The notes under the pieces: model-generated
Seen by the model: only the letters and a program-made list of their open reading frames with translations
What the model was told of the DNA's origin: nothing
Database searches by the model: none
NCBI GenBank assembly: GCA_002327845.1
Contig: DCUP01000003.1
Span: forward strand, 1-64,000
Direction of reading: 5' to 3'
Source: Patescibacteria group bacterium UBA2211
GTDB lineage: Bacteria; Patescibacteriota; Minisyncoccia; Minisyncoccales; Minisyncoccaceae
Length of the DNA: 64,000 bases
Position numbers and translations under genes: made by a program
Shown: positions 8,041 through 16,482 of the stretch, one piece after another
Position numbering within the stretch: position 1 is the first letter of the stretch
Layout of the letters: every line of letters begins with the position of its first letter

Positions 8041-8940
8041 TTATAGTACCAAAATAGCTAGTCCCAAACCAATTAGAAGGATAGAAATAATTTTTTGTAT
8101 AATTATGCTTTTATTAATTTCCTCTTTTAAAACTTTAGGTAAAAACAAAGAAATTAAAATAACTAGAATAAATAAGAAAACATATTGCACTCCTTTCATT
8201 GAATTCATTATCGCCAAATAAGAAATTGGAACAAGGAATATTGCCCAACTTTGAAGAATATTTGCTAAGCCTCCAAACACTTGAGCAATGATGAAAATAA
8301 TTCCTGTTTTTTTATTAAATCCACTATTCTCTTCTTCCATCTCTTTTCTAAATCCTTTATCAAATAAAAATATCAAAACAAAGATAAAACTAAATATTCT
8401 CATCCAGATAAATCCTTGCCAAAATGACATTTCTGTAAAAATAAATTTAGAATAGATAAAATCTAAAGAAAAAAGGAAGGAAGCAATTAAAGATATTTCT
8501 AGACTTTTTTTAGTAATCTTTGGATTCTTATCAATAGATATTAAAACGCTTCCCGTTAAAAGAATAATGAAAGCTAGAATTTCGTTCCCTTCTAATTTCT
8601 GGTAGCCCCAAAAGAAGACAGATAAAATAGCGATAATAATGGGTTGAGTTGCTCCAATCGTTGGCATCACCTTAGAAACATCAAATTTATCTAAAGCGTA
8701 AAACATCGCATAAAGACCAGCAACATAAACAACAGCCTCAAGAATTATAAAAGCCAATCCAATTCCGCTCGGAAAATTAAATTCAACAAAAGGAATTATA
8801 AACACCGAAAGAAGACTTAGTATCCCTACAAAAAAAGTATATGACTTTGGTTTAGATGGACCAGACAAAACTATCTTGTCTCCTAAAGAGGCAAGAGCAA
8901 AAGATAGATAAGAAAAAATTATTGCTATAAGCCAGAACAT
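8041..8940 (-). CDS. EamA/DMT-family membrane transporter
   Basis: The 299-residue integral membrane protein has about ten hydrophobic helices in two halves, typical of the drug/metabolite transporter superfamily (10-TMS EamA type). The MPTIGATQPIIIAILSVFFWG stretch is typical of the family repeat. Substrate unknown; relatives export amino acids, nucleotides or lipid-linked amino sugars. The start overlaps the end of the upstream glycosyltransferase by 16 bases, implying translational coupling and perhaps a shared envelope role such as moving the glycosylated product. Confidence 0.85.
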   Translation of the reverse strand: MFWLIAIIFSYLSFALASLGDKIVLSGPSKPKSYTFFVGILSLLSVFIIPFVEFNFPSGIGLAFIILEAVVYVAGLYAMFYALDKFDVSKVMPTIGATQPIIIAILSVFFWGYQKLEGNEILAFIILLTGSVLISIDKNPKITKKSLEISLIASFLFSLDFIYSKFIFTEMSFWQGFIWMRIFSFIFVLIFLFDKGFRKEMEEENSGFNKKTGIIFIIAQVFGGLANILQSWAIFLVPISYLAIMNSMKGVQYVFLFILVILISLFLPKVLKEEINKSIIIQKIISILLIGLGLAILVL

Positions 8941-10223
8941 TTTTGTATTTTTTCTTTAATTTTAATAGTTCCCATTTGTTCTCCATCGATAAAACCACTC
9001 ATAGCCATTTCGGCCAAATAGCCCGAATGAAGATAATCATAAAACCAATCTTTAATATTATCAATATTTATTTGATCTATTCCAAAACCAGAATTTAATA
9101 ACCAGCTCCTATTAAACTCTTCCTGAGAGCCAATAGTTGGAGCAATAATAATCGGAAGACCTAAGGCCGAATAAAAAGAAAGTTCTGATGGTTTAGTCCA
9201 TAAGACATCCGTCTTTCTTAAAGCTAAATTAAATTTATTGTAATATTTTTCAAAATTATTTTCATGCAATATCTCTATTCCGTTATTTAATAATTCTCCT
9301 AATCCTCCGTTTCTAATTTCTTCTTCAAAATAATCTTTTATTTCTTTTTTAACCCCAGCAACAAGAATAACTTTTAATCTTTTGTTGTATATTATTTTTT
9401 TGAGACTTTTGACTATTTTTACACCTAACTCTTTTTGAGCTCCTGCTCCTCCAACCGTAAACATAATAGTTAAAGGATGGTCAGATGTTTTGGGTAGTTT
9501 ACCAAGCTTTTCACGAATTATAAAATCACGCTTCTCTCTATATTTTTTCAAAGGATCGAGATTGATAATTCTATTTCTTAAATCTTCTTTCAATATTTCC
9601 ATATCCTTGTCTCCGATATTTTCCATTGGCAAAGGATAACCAGTCAAAATAATATTTTCTTCTCTGACTCCATACATTTTTAATCTTTTTACTACCCTAC
9701 TATTGGGAGCAAAATATTTTATCTTTGATTTTTTGCCTGAAAGAGGAGCCCAGCTTCGGCTAATATCAGCATCACAAATAACGCAGAAAATATCATTAGG
9801 ATATCCAAAGTATTCTGCCATGAAGGCAGGATTATAAAAGGTAGAAATTAAAGGAGCCGATTTGCTTCTTTTAAGTCTCTCTATTAAATCTTTTCCCCAT
9901 CCTTTTTCAAATAAAGAAAATGTTCCCTTTTGAGTGAAACTAGGAGCTGATAAATCTTTATCACAATAAAAATCACTAATCTTCTGGGTCATATCAAAAA
10001 GAGAAAAGGACCATTGTCCCAATAGAGGAAATTTTTTAAAACGGGAAATGAATTCGTAAAAACTCCTTGAACTTTCCCAAATCTTTTTATCTTTATCAGG
10101 GATTCCACGATAATCATTGGCGCAAATAATTTCATTACCCTCAGCAAAAAACTTCAAAGGATAGGCAGTTCTCTGATGTCCATATCCCATATTTATAGAA
10201 ACAATCCAGGCTGTTTTGTTCAT
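8925..10223 (-). CDS. GT-B glycosyltransferase, MGDG synthase/MurG-like
   Basis: The 432-residue protein has an N-terminal glycine-rich loop NMGYGHQRTA (about 11-20) typical of MGDG synthase and MurG-like enzymes. The C-terminal donor-binding region has GGAGAQKELG and KPSELSFYSALGLPIII. Such enzymes move a sugar from a nucleotide donor to a lipid acceptor at the cytosolic membrane face. Acceptor not certain: diacylglycerol or another lipid. It has its own promoter and overlaps the following transporter gene. Confidence 0.82.
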   Translation of the reverse strand: MNKTAWIVSINMGYGHQRTAYPLKFFAEGNEIICANDYRGIPDKDKKIWESSRSFYEFISRFKKFPLLGQWSFSLFDMTQKISDFYCDKDLSAPSFTQKGTFSLFEKGWGKDLIERLKRSKSAPLISTFYNPAFMAEYFGYPNDIFCVICDADISRSWAPLSGKKSKIKYFAPNSRVVKRLKMYGVREENIILTGYPLPMENIGDKDMEILKEDLRNRIINLDPLKKYREKRDFIIREKLGKLPKTSDHPLTIMFTVGGAGAQKELGVKIVKSLKKIIYNKRLKVILVAGVKKEIKDYFEEEIRNGGLGELLNNGIEILHENNFEKYYNKFNLALRKTDVLWTKPSELSFYSALGLPIIIAPTIGSQEEFNRSWLLNSGFGIDQINIDNIKDWFYDYLHSGYLAEMAMSGFIDGEQMGTIKIKEKIQKCSGL

Positions 10224-10231
10224 ATATTTAA

Positions 10232-10260
10232 ATTATACATTATCCATTCAAAAATTCCAA
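10232..10260 (-). promoter_or_regulatory. Promoter of the MGDG synthase-like gene
   Basis: On the minus strand, TTGGAA (10260-10255), 17 bases, TATAAT (10237-10232), then 8 bases to the ATG at 10223. The -35 lies inside the 3' end of comEC. The predicted transcript is leaderless or has a leader of 1-2 bases. Confidence 0.65.
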
Positions 10261-11682
10261 TTCTTTTCTTTTTCCTTTGTAAGCTAAATATAAAAAAGGA
10301 GTATAAATGATTAATAATACAATAAAAGGTAACTCAATTTCTATTATCGCAAAGGATGCACGAGAAGAAACATCTACTACCCACATTAAATATGATAAAA
10401 GAAAGGAACAAGGAATAGCTACAATCGGTCCCAAAATAGGAACTAAAATTCCTAAAGCCATTAATATTGGCGTAATCGGTAAAACAACAATATTCGATAA
10501 CAAAGAAATTATTGAAAAATAACCAAAAGAAGAAATCAATAAGGGTAAGGTAAATAATTGAGCAGATATTGTCATTGCCATTATTTCTTGAAGCCAAATC
10601 ATCTTTCCCTTAAAAATATTGTCTAGCCATTTATTAAAAATAGGACCCGTTAATATAATTCCTAAAACAGCCATAAAAGATAATTGAAAGCCTAAATCAA
10701 ATTTTAATAATAAAGGATTAAATAATAACATAACTGAGGCTGCAATTACCAATGTTCTCAAATTAAATGATTGACGAGAAATCAGTTGAGCTAAAAATAA
10801 AAGTCCAACCATTATTCCGGCTCTTACTCCTGAGGCTGGCATTCCAACTAAAAAAATGTAAAAAAGGGTAAAAGCGATTGAACCAAATAAGGCCTGCTTT
10901 CTCCACAAACCAAAGAAAAGGAGAACCTCAAATAGCATTGCTGAAAAAAGAACAATATGTGAGCCAGAAATAGCAATCACGTGACTCAATCCACTCTTAC
11001 TTAATTTGTCTTTCGTTTCTTTATCCATCATTTGGTCATTCCCTAAAATCATTGCTTCTAATATCGGACTTAATTTCGGAGAAAGATTATCTTTTATTTT
11101 CTGCTCTAATTCTTTTTTAAAATCATAGACCTTACCAATAAAAGTATTCTGACTTTTAATAATTTCTATTTTAGGAAAAGAAATAATAGCCGATATTCCA
11201 TCTTTAGCAAGATAACCTCTATAATCAAAATCATCAAACTTTTCAGGAATTCTAATCACTCCTTCAATTTTAATAATGTCTCCAAAATTAACTGGAGAAT
11301 ATTTATCGGTAAAAACCAAAACTTTTCCCAGCTTTTTATTATTATTTAAAATATCTACTATTATCTGCATTCTCTCGCTCCCTCTTTCTGGATCACTAGA
11401 AACTACTCCCTCAAAAATAACCTTTTTATCATCAAATTTAATTAATTCGTTATTTTCAATTTTAAATAAATTAAAACCAAATAAAAACATGCCGATGGAA
11501 CAAAAAATAAAACAAAATCCAGCAACTACAATTGTTTTGTTTTCGTAAAAAGCCCCGATTAAGATAAGGCCAATAATTAATCCGATAATCAAAACAACAA
11601 TTGAATCAATAAAAAAGGAAGCAATACAAATACCTCCTATAAAACTTAAACAAAAATATATTAATGCTTCAGCTTTTGTCAT
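10240..11682 (-). CDS. comEC: ComEC/Rec2-type DNA uptake channel, lacking the metallo-beta-lactamase domain
   Basis: The 480-residue polytopic protein has N-terminal membrane helices, an OB-fold-like external domain (about 75-150) and the Competence domain with LSHVIAISGSHIVLFSAM (about 231-248) and further helices. Known ComEC proteins carry single-stranded DNA across the inner membrane. The C-terminal nuclease-like metallo-beta-lactamase domain of longer homologues is absent, because the protein ends right after the last helix. dprA (21455) and pilin-like genes elsewhere in the window support natural competence. Its start overlaps the rhomboid gene by 4 bases. Confidence 0.93.
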   Translation of the reverse strand: MTKAEALIYFCLSFIGGICIASFFIDSIVVLIIGLIIGLILIGAFYENKTIVVAGFCFIFCSIGMFLFGFNLFKIENNELIKFDDKKVIFEGVVSSDPERGSERMQIIVDILNNNKKLGKVLVFTDKYSPVNFGDIIKIEGVIRIPEKFDDFDYRGYLAKDGISAIISFPKIEIIKSQNTFIGKVYDFKKELEQKIKDNLSPKLSPILEAMILGNDQMMDKETKDKLSKSGLSHVIAISGSHIVLFSAMLFEVLLFFGLWRKQALFGSIAFTLFYIFLVGMPASGVRAGIMVGLLFLAQLISRQSFNLRTLVIAASVMLLFNPLLLKFDLGFQLSFMAVLGIILTGPIFNKWLDNIFKGKMIWLQEIMAMTISAQLFTLPLLISSFGYFSIISLLSNIVVLPITPILMALGILVPILGPIVAIPCSFLLSYLMWVVDVSSRASFAIIEIELPFIVLLIIYTPFLYLAYKGKRKELEFLNG

Positions 11683-12284
11683 CTTCTTTTTTTAATCATT
11701 TTGACAAAGGCTATTCCTGAAATAAACCCTCCAATATGACCCCAATAAGCAACTGAAGTATCTATTCCTGAAGTAGAAAAAAGCTGTAATAAAAACCAAA
11801 TAAAGATATAGATAACGGCAGGGATTGAGACAATAAAAAGGAAAAGAAAAGTCTTGATTTTGTTCTTTGGAAAGCATACCAAATAACCACCCAACACTCC
11901 CGAAATAGCTCCCGACGCCCCTATAACCGCGCTGGTGGGGTCAGACATCGCCAAAGCGTAGACAACAGCCCCACCAATGCCACAAAGAAGATAAAAGGCT
12001 AAGAATTTAATTTTACCTAAACAAGATTCGAGGTTGTTTCCAAATACCCACAAAAACCACATATTAAAGATTAAATGCCAGATATTACCATGTAAGAACA
12101 TGGAAGTAATAATTGTAAAGAATCTCCCATCCCATAGTTTCCCTGAAGTAAAACCAAAAAAATCTATATAGTAATTAAGATTGGAAATAGTACAAAGAAA
12201 AAAAATCGTATTAATAACGATTAAAAAAGCTGTTACCAAGGGAAAACTATTCCCTATCCTTTTTTTATCATAAAGAGGTATCAT
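11679..12284 (-). CDS. Rhomboid-family intramembrane serine protease
   Basis: The 201-residue, six-helix protease cleaves transmembrane substrates within the bilayer. The HGNIWHLIFNMWFLWVFG loop (65-82), the catalytic S124 in GASGA and H183 in YWGHIGGFISG form the Ser-His dyad. Translationally coupled at both ends: its ATG shares a base with the nrdG stop (TAATG) and its end overlaps comEC by 4 bases. Substrate unknown. Confidence 0.95.
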   Translation of the reverse strand: MIPLYDKKRIGNSFPLVTAFLIVINTIFFLCTISNLNYYIDFFGFTSGKLWDGRFFTIITSMFLHGNIWHLIFNMWFLWVFGNNLESCLGKIKFLAFYLLCGIGGAVVYALAMSDPTSAVIGASGAISGVLGGYLVCFPKNKIKTFLFLFIVSIPAVIYIFIWFLLQLFSTSGIDTSVAYWGHIGGFISGIAFVKMIKKRR

Positions 12285-12991
12285 TATCTTATTCTAAAAA
12301 TACTGAAAAGACTTTTAATTTTTTCTTCAATGTTTTTATAAAATTCATCAGGAAAAGGAGTTACCGTTTCAAATCTTTTATCAATCGTTCCCTTTTCCAC
12401 CCTAAATCTTTGTATAAAATATTTGCTAGCGGGAGAAATATCATTAGCCATCTTAACAATGTCTTCTTCGGTATGAATTCCTGGAACAACTGTTGTTCTA
12501 AATTCATATTCAATTTCTGAATTTTTAATTATTGAAATTGATTCTTTAATTTTAGAAATATCAGCTGCTGCCCCACAAGCCTCTTCGTATTTTTCTTTTA
12601 CTAAAGGAGCCTTAATATCCATGGCAATATAATTAACTAATTTTTCATCAATTAATCTTTTAATCATTTCTGGATTAGTTCCATTAGTATCAAGTTTAAT
12701 CAAAAAGCTTTGCTTCTTTATCTTTCTTAAAAAATCATCTAAAGCTTCTCCGTGAATCGTTGGTTCTCCTCCACAAATAACACAACCCTCAAGTAGTCCC
12801 TTTTTTTCTGCTAAAAAATCAAAAAAATTATCTTCTGATATTTGTGGATGATTTCTAATTTCTTGATCTAAAACAAGTTCTTTTGAATAACAAAATGGAC
12901 AGCGAAAATTGCATCCCGAAAGAAAAACCGTGCAAGCAAGCTTTCCCGGATAATCAACTAATGTAACTTTTTGTAATCCTCCTATTGTCAT
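12284..12991 (-). CDS. nrdG: Anaerobic ribonucleotide reductase activase NrdG (radical SAM)
   Basis: Generates the glycyl radical on NrdD using a 4Fe-4S cluster and S-adenosylmethionine. C27-x3-C31-x2-C34 (GCNFRCPFC) is the radical-SAM cluster motif, followed by ICGGEPTIHG. The frame is open upstream to a GTG at 13021, but that codon is part of a terminator-like hairpin. The ATG at 12991 gives the conserved MTIGGLQKVTLVDYPG start and is preferred (235 residues). It follows nrdD and the glycyl-radical mini-protein in one operon and could also activate the latter. Confidence 0.93.
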   Translation of the reverse strand: MTIGGLQKVTLVDYPGKLACTVFLSGCNFRCPFCYSKELVLDQEIRNHPQISEDNFFDFLAEKKGLLEGCVICGGEPTIHGEALDDFLRKIKKQSFLIKLDTNGTNPEMIKRLIDEKLVNYIAMDIKAPLVKEKYEEACGAAADISKIKESISIIKNSEIEYEFRTTVVPGIHTEEDIVKMANDISPASKYFIQRFRVEKGTIDKRFETVTPFPDEFYKNIEEKIKSLFSIFRIR

Positions 12992-12999
12992 ATCTGTTA

Positions 13000-13022
13000 A
13001 AAATGTGCGGGAAACCCGCACA
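13000..13022 (-). terminator. Hairpin with T tract between the mini glycyl-radical gene and nrdG
   Basis: On the minus strand TGTGCGGG-TTT-CCCGCACA is a perfect 8-bp stem followed by TTTTT, about 7 bases after the upstream stop and just before the nrdG ATG. It has the form of an intrinsic terminator. Within an operon it may act as an attenuator that lowers nrdG relative to nrdD, or as an RNA-stabilising 3' end. Confidence 0.7.
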
Positions 13023-13028
13023 CCTTAA

Positions 13029-13307
13029 TTAAGAAACTTTAAACTCTTTTCTATCTTTAAATTCTTGCTGTTTACCCTCATTCCACTGTGAGACTGGACG
13101 TAAATAGCCAACAACTCTTGAATAGACCTCTGTTTCCTGATAATTCTTCAAACTCTTATTTTCAGCAAAACATTCATTACATTTAAAAATTAACTTTTCT
13201 TTTCCGTCTGGTAAGGAATATTTCAATAATTGACCATTAAGTATTTCATTGCTTTCAGAAATGATAATTTTCTTTCCACAATCGTGACAAACATTTTGAA
13301 TGTCCAT
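13029..13307 (-). CDS. Stand-alone zinc-ribbon plus NrdD-type glycyl-radical domain protein
   Basis: The 92-residue protein has two CxxC pairs (C7/C10 and C43/C46), forming a likely zinc ribbon. Residues 60-91 are identical to NrdD residues 670-701, including the predicted radical glycine (G67, in RVVGYL). The DNA is also identical over exactly these 32 codons, whereas the N-terminal part is unlike NrdD. It begins 1 base after the nrdD stop and precedes nrdG. By analogy with GrcA (YfiD), which replaces the oxygen-cleaved radical domain of pyruvate formate-lyase, this may be a spare radical domain for NrdD. That role is inference. A regulatory or assembly role, or a short family of NrdD-like zinc-ribbon proteins, is also possible. 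Confidence 0.82.
   Translation of the reverse strand: MDIQNVCHDCGKKIIISESNEILNGQLLKYSLPDGKEKLIFKCNECFAENKSLKNYQETEVYSRVVGYLRPVSQWNEGKQQEFKDRKEFKVS
13035..13130 (-). repeat. 96-bp direct repeat, copy A (mini glycyl-radical gene)
   Basis: Bases 13035-13130 are identical, without a single difference, to 13342-13437, offset 307 bases. In both copies the unit spans exactly 32 codons (Glu-Val-Tyr to Phe-Lys-Val) in the same frame. Perfect identity at third positions implies a recent duplication or gene conversion. Confidence 0.97.
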
Positions 13308-13308
13308 A

Positions 13309-15444
13309 TTATTTCTTGTTTAACTTTGCTAATGAAGTCTTAACTTTAAACTCTTTTCTATCTTTAAATTCTTGCTGTTTACCCTCATTCCACTGTGAGA
13401 CTGGACGTAAATAGCCAACAACTCTTGAATAGACCTCGCAAGGCTGTTCAATGGCACATTTAGGACAAGTAAAGTGTTTTCCCGCAATATATCCGTGAGT
13501 TGGACAAATAGAGAAAGTCGGAGTCAGGGTAATATAGGGTAGTCTATTTTTCTCAAATACTTTCTTGACTAATGTTTTAACTGTTTCAATATCAGAAATT
13601 TCTTCTCCGATAAATAAGTGCTCAACTGTTCCTCCTGTATATTTACATTGAATTTCATCTTGCAATCTCAATTCTTCAAAAATATCATCTGTATAATTTA
13701 CTGGCAATTGAGTTGAATTAGTATAGTAAGGAACTTTCTTTGTTCCTAAAGTAATAATATCAGGATAAAGTTTTCTATCTTTCTGAGCTAATCTATAAGA
13801 AGTTGATTCGGCAGGAGTAGCCTCAAGATTATAAATACTATTAGCCGCTTGCTGATATTCAACTAGCTTAGAACGCATAAAGTCCATCACCTCTAAAGCA
13901 AACTGTCTTCCCTTTTTTGAACCAATATCTTCTCCCATATAGTTCAACAATGCTTCATTCATTCCACAGATACCAATAGTTGAGAAGTGATTAGCATAAT
14001 ACTGTCCTTTGGCTTTTTTAACTCCAGATAGATAATACCTAGAATATGGATACAATCCTTTAGAAGTAAATTCTTCAATTGTTTTCCTTTTAATTTCTAA
14101 GCTCTCCTTAGCAATATCCATTACTTTGCCTAATCTTTCAAAGAAATCTTTCTTCGTCTTAGATAAATATCCTATTCTCGGAAGATTAACAGTTACAACT
14201 CCAATACTTCCAGTTAAAGATCCTGAACCGAACAATCCTCCTCCACCCCTGTTTGATAATTCGGTCATATCAAGCCTAAGCCTGCAACACATTGATCTTA
14301 CATCTTCAGGCTTCATGTCTGAATTGATGTAATTAGCAAAATAGTTAATACCATATTTTGCTGAAGCCTCAAACATTGGGTCTAACGCTGGATCATCCCA
14401 TGGGAAATCTTTAGTAATATTGATTGTTGGAATTGGAAAAGAAAAAGGTCTTCCACTTCTATCTCCCTTAATCATGGTTGTATAGAAAGCTTTGTCCAAC
14501 ATTTTCATTTCTTCTTCAAATTCAGAATAGTTTTCTTTCTGAGGAATTCCTCCAATAATTACTGGTTGATTAGCAAATACAAGAGAAGGTTTTAAATCAA
14601 GAGTAATATTAGTAAAAGGACATTGGAATCCAACCCTGGTTGGAACAGCCATGTTGTATAAAAATTCTTGAATTGCTTGTTCAACTTGAGCGTAACTTAA
14701 ATTATCGTAACGAATAAAAGGAGCAAGCAATGTATCAAAGTTTGAAAATGAAACTGCACCAGCTGCTTCACCTTGAAGCGTGTACATAAAGTTTACCACT
14801 TGTCCTAAGGCACTCCTAAAATGCTTTGGAGGGGCTGATTCAATTTTTCCATTAACTCCACCAAAACCTCTTAGCAATAAATCATATAAATCCCATCCAA
14901 CACAGTAACAAGCTAGTGTATCTAAGTTGTGCAAATGGATATCTCCCGATTCATTTGCACGTCTAACTTCTTCAGGATAAATTTTATTCAACCAATATTT
15001 TTTTACAATATAAGAAACTCCGTAATGATTCAATCCTTGTAAAGAAAATGTCATGTTTGAATTCTCTTGCACCTCCCAATCCAACTTATCCAAGTAATCA
15101 TCAACACGATCAACTGCTTCTTCTGCTACAGCTTGTGCTTCTCTTAAAACTCTCCTCTGTTCTCTGTATAGAATGAAGGCTTTAGCAGCAACTGCTTCTC
15201 CTTCAAGGATCATAACCTCTTCAATAATGTCCTGAATTTGTTCAACATGAGGAATTTCATCAACCTTAAACCTTCTGTTTAAAATTTTGATGACACCATC
15301 AGCCATTTTTTTGGTTTTTTTTCCGTTTCCTTGCTTGGTAGCAGTAATTGCTTTGAAAACAGCATTGAAAACTTTCTCTGGTTGAAATTCTACAATGTTT
15401 CCATTCCTTTTTTGGACCTTAGTGATGTGGTTAGTTAGTTTCAT
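13309..15444 (-). CDS. nrdD: Anaerobic (class III) ribonucleoside-triphosphate reductase NrdD
   Basis: Makes deoxyribonucleotides by glycyl-radical chemistry; oxygen-sensitive, and the only RNR seen here. An N-terminal ATP-cone allosteric domain (about 8-105) is followed by the 10-stranded barrel with the NLDTLACYCVGWDL cysteine region. A zinc site follows (CPTHGYIAGKHFTCPKC, about 647-663), then the glycyl-radical loop RVVGYLRP with G677. Full length at 711 residues. It heads an operon with the mini glycyl-radical protein and nrdG, read from a strong promoter with no room for a leader. Confidence 0.97.
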   Translation of the reverse strand: MKLTNHITKVQKRNGNIVEFQPEKVFNAVFKAITATKQGNGKKTKKMADGVIKILNRRFKVDEIPHVEQIQDIIEEVMILEGEAVAAKAFILYREQRRVLREAQAVAEEAVDRVDDYLDKLDWEVQENSNMTFSLQGLNHYGVSYIVKKYWLNKIYPEEVRRANESGDIHLHNLDTLACYCVGWDLYDLLLRGFGGVNGKIESAPPKHFRSALGQVVNFMYTLQGEAAGAVSFSNFDTLLAPFIRYDNLSYAQVEQAIQEFLYNMAVPTRVGFQCPFTNITLDLKPSLVFANQPVIIGGIPQKENYSEFEEEMKMLDKAFYTTMIKGDRSGRPFSFPIPTINITKDFPWDDPALDPMFEASAKYGINYFANYINSDMKPEDVRSMCCRLRLDMTELSNRGGGGLFGSGSLTGSIGVVTVNLPRIGYLSKTKKDFFERLGKVMDIAKESLEIKRKTIEEFTSKGLYPYSRYYLSGVKKAKGQYYANHFSTIGICGMNEALLNYMGEDIGSKKGRQFALEVMDFMRSKLVEYQQAANSIYNLEATPAESTSYRLAQKDRKLYPDIITLGTKKVPYYTNSTQLPVNYTDDIFEELRLQDEIQCKYTGGTVEHLFIGEEISDIETVKTLVKKVFEKNRLPYITLTPTFSICPTHGYIAGKHFTCPKCAIEQPCEVYSRVVGYLRPVSQWNEGKQQEFKDRKEFKVKTSLAKLNKK
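13342..13437 (-). repeat. 96-bp direct repeat, copy B (3' end of nrdD)
   Basis: Identical partner of 13035-13130. It encodes NrdD residues 670-701 with the radical glycine G677. NrdD continues 10 residues past the repeat, while the mini-protein adds only one Ser before its stop. Confidence 0.97.
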
Positions 15445-15451
15445 ATTTAAT

Positions 15452-15480
15452 ATTCTATACTCCTAAAAAATTACTGTCAA
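15452..15480 (-). promoter_or_regulatory. Promoter of nrdD (consensus -35, leaderless)
   Basis: On the minus strand, perfect TTGACA (15480-15475), 17 bases, TAGAAT (15457-15452, 5 of 6), then only 7 bases to the ATG at 15444. The -35 lies in a palindrome, TGTCAA-TT-TTGACA (15475-15488), which could be a repressor site. No NrdR box is recognisable. Confidence 0.82.
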
Positions 15481-15538
15481 TTTTGACAAAACATTAGAAG
15501 ATTTTCTTATGCGCTCCTCGTATAAGAGCCCTTATAAT

Positions 15539-16477
15539 TTACGATTTTTCTGAGCTAGTAGCTATTACAGTCACTCTAATCTCATCTTTTAATAAATTAT
15601 TATCAAAAGATGCTCCAAAAATTATCTTTGCCGAACCTGCTGTTTTCTTTTTTACTATCTCGGCTATTTTTTTTACTTCTGATAAGAAAAAATTCTTATT
15701 TCCCGATGCAACATTGAATAAAATTCCCTCGGCTTTGTCTAATGGGAACTTGGCAATCGGAGAATGCAGTGCTTTCTCTACTGCTAGAACTGCCCTATCT
15801 TTGCCTTGTGCTTTTCCTGTTCCAAAAAATGCTGAACCACTGCTTTTTAATATCTCTCTAATGTCAGAAAAATCTAGATTAAGTATTCCTGGGTTCATTA
15901 TTACATTAGAGATACTCTCAACAGCTTCTTTTAATAATTCATCGCATTTATTAAAAGCTGTTTCGACTGAAGATTTTAAAGGAATCATTTCGTGAAGTTT
16001 ATCATTGGGAATGACAACCATCGCATCAATCTTTTTTCTTATATCTTCCAAACTATTTAACGCAATCTTTTTTCTTTTCTTGCCCTCGAATGAAAAAGGT
16101 AAAGTAACGATTCCTATTGTTAAGGCTCCTGATTTTTTAGCAATCTCCGAAATAATTGGCATCGCTCCAGAACCAGTTCCTCCTCCCAATCCTGATGTTA
16201 AAAAAATAATATCACTATCTTTTAAAGCTTCTTCGATATCTTTGTAACTTTCTTTAGCTGATAATCTTCCTATTTCTGGTTTCATTCCTGCGCCCAATCC
16301 TTTAGTAATTTTATCTCCTATTCTTAATTTTAAATGCGCTTCCTTCTTCTTTAGATCTTGGGCATCAGTATTAATACTGATTAGTTCAACATTCTTGATC
16401 TTTGTTTTCGTTAATCTATCAATAGTATTTGAACCAGCCCCTCCAACCCCTATGACTTTTATTTTTGTTAAACTCAT
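15539..16477 (-). CDS. ftsZ: Cell division GTPase FtsZ (short form)
   Basis: Tubulin homologue that forms the Z ring. GGAGSN (12-17), the tubulin signature GGGTGSG (98-104) and the T7-region NKCDELL are present. At 312 residues it ends immediately after the globular C-terminal domain (RVTVIATSSEKS). It therefore lacks the variable linker and the conserved tail that binds FtsA or ZipA in other bacteria. It follows ftsA by 5 bases, so attachment to the membrane probably still uses FtsA but through a different contact. Confidence 0.96.
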   Translation of the reverse strand: MSLTKIKVIGVGGAGSNTIDRLTKTKIKNVELISINTDAQDLKKKEAHLKLRIGDKITKGLGAGMKPEIGRLSAKESYKDIEEALKDSDIIFLTSGLGGGTGSGAMPIISEIAKKSGALTIGIVTLPFSFEGKKRKKIALNSLEDIRKKIDAMVVIPNDKLHEMIPLKSSVETAFNKCDELLKEAVESISNVIMNPGILNLDFSDIREILKSSGSAFFGTGKAQGKDRAVLAVEKALHSPIAKFPLDKAEGILFNVASGNKNFFLSEVKKIAEIVKKKTAGSAKIIFGASFDNNLLKDEIRVTVIATSSEKS

Positions 16478-16482
16478 ATATT

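Noticed and set aside
10334..10597. 87-residue open frame on the minus strand inside comEC
   Set aside because: Different frame of the comEC coding sequence with no start context or recognisable domain.
12992..13021. A longer NrdG starting at GTG 13021
   Set aside because: The added residues come from the terminator-like hairpin and the conserved start of NrdG is MTIGG at 12991.
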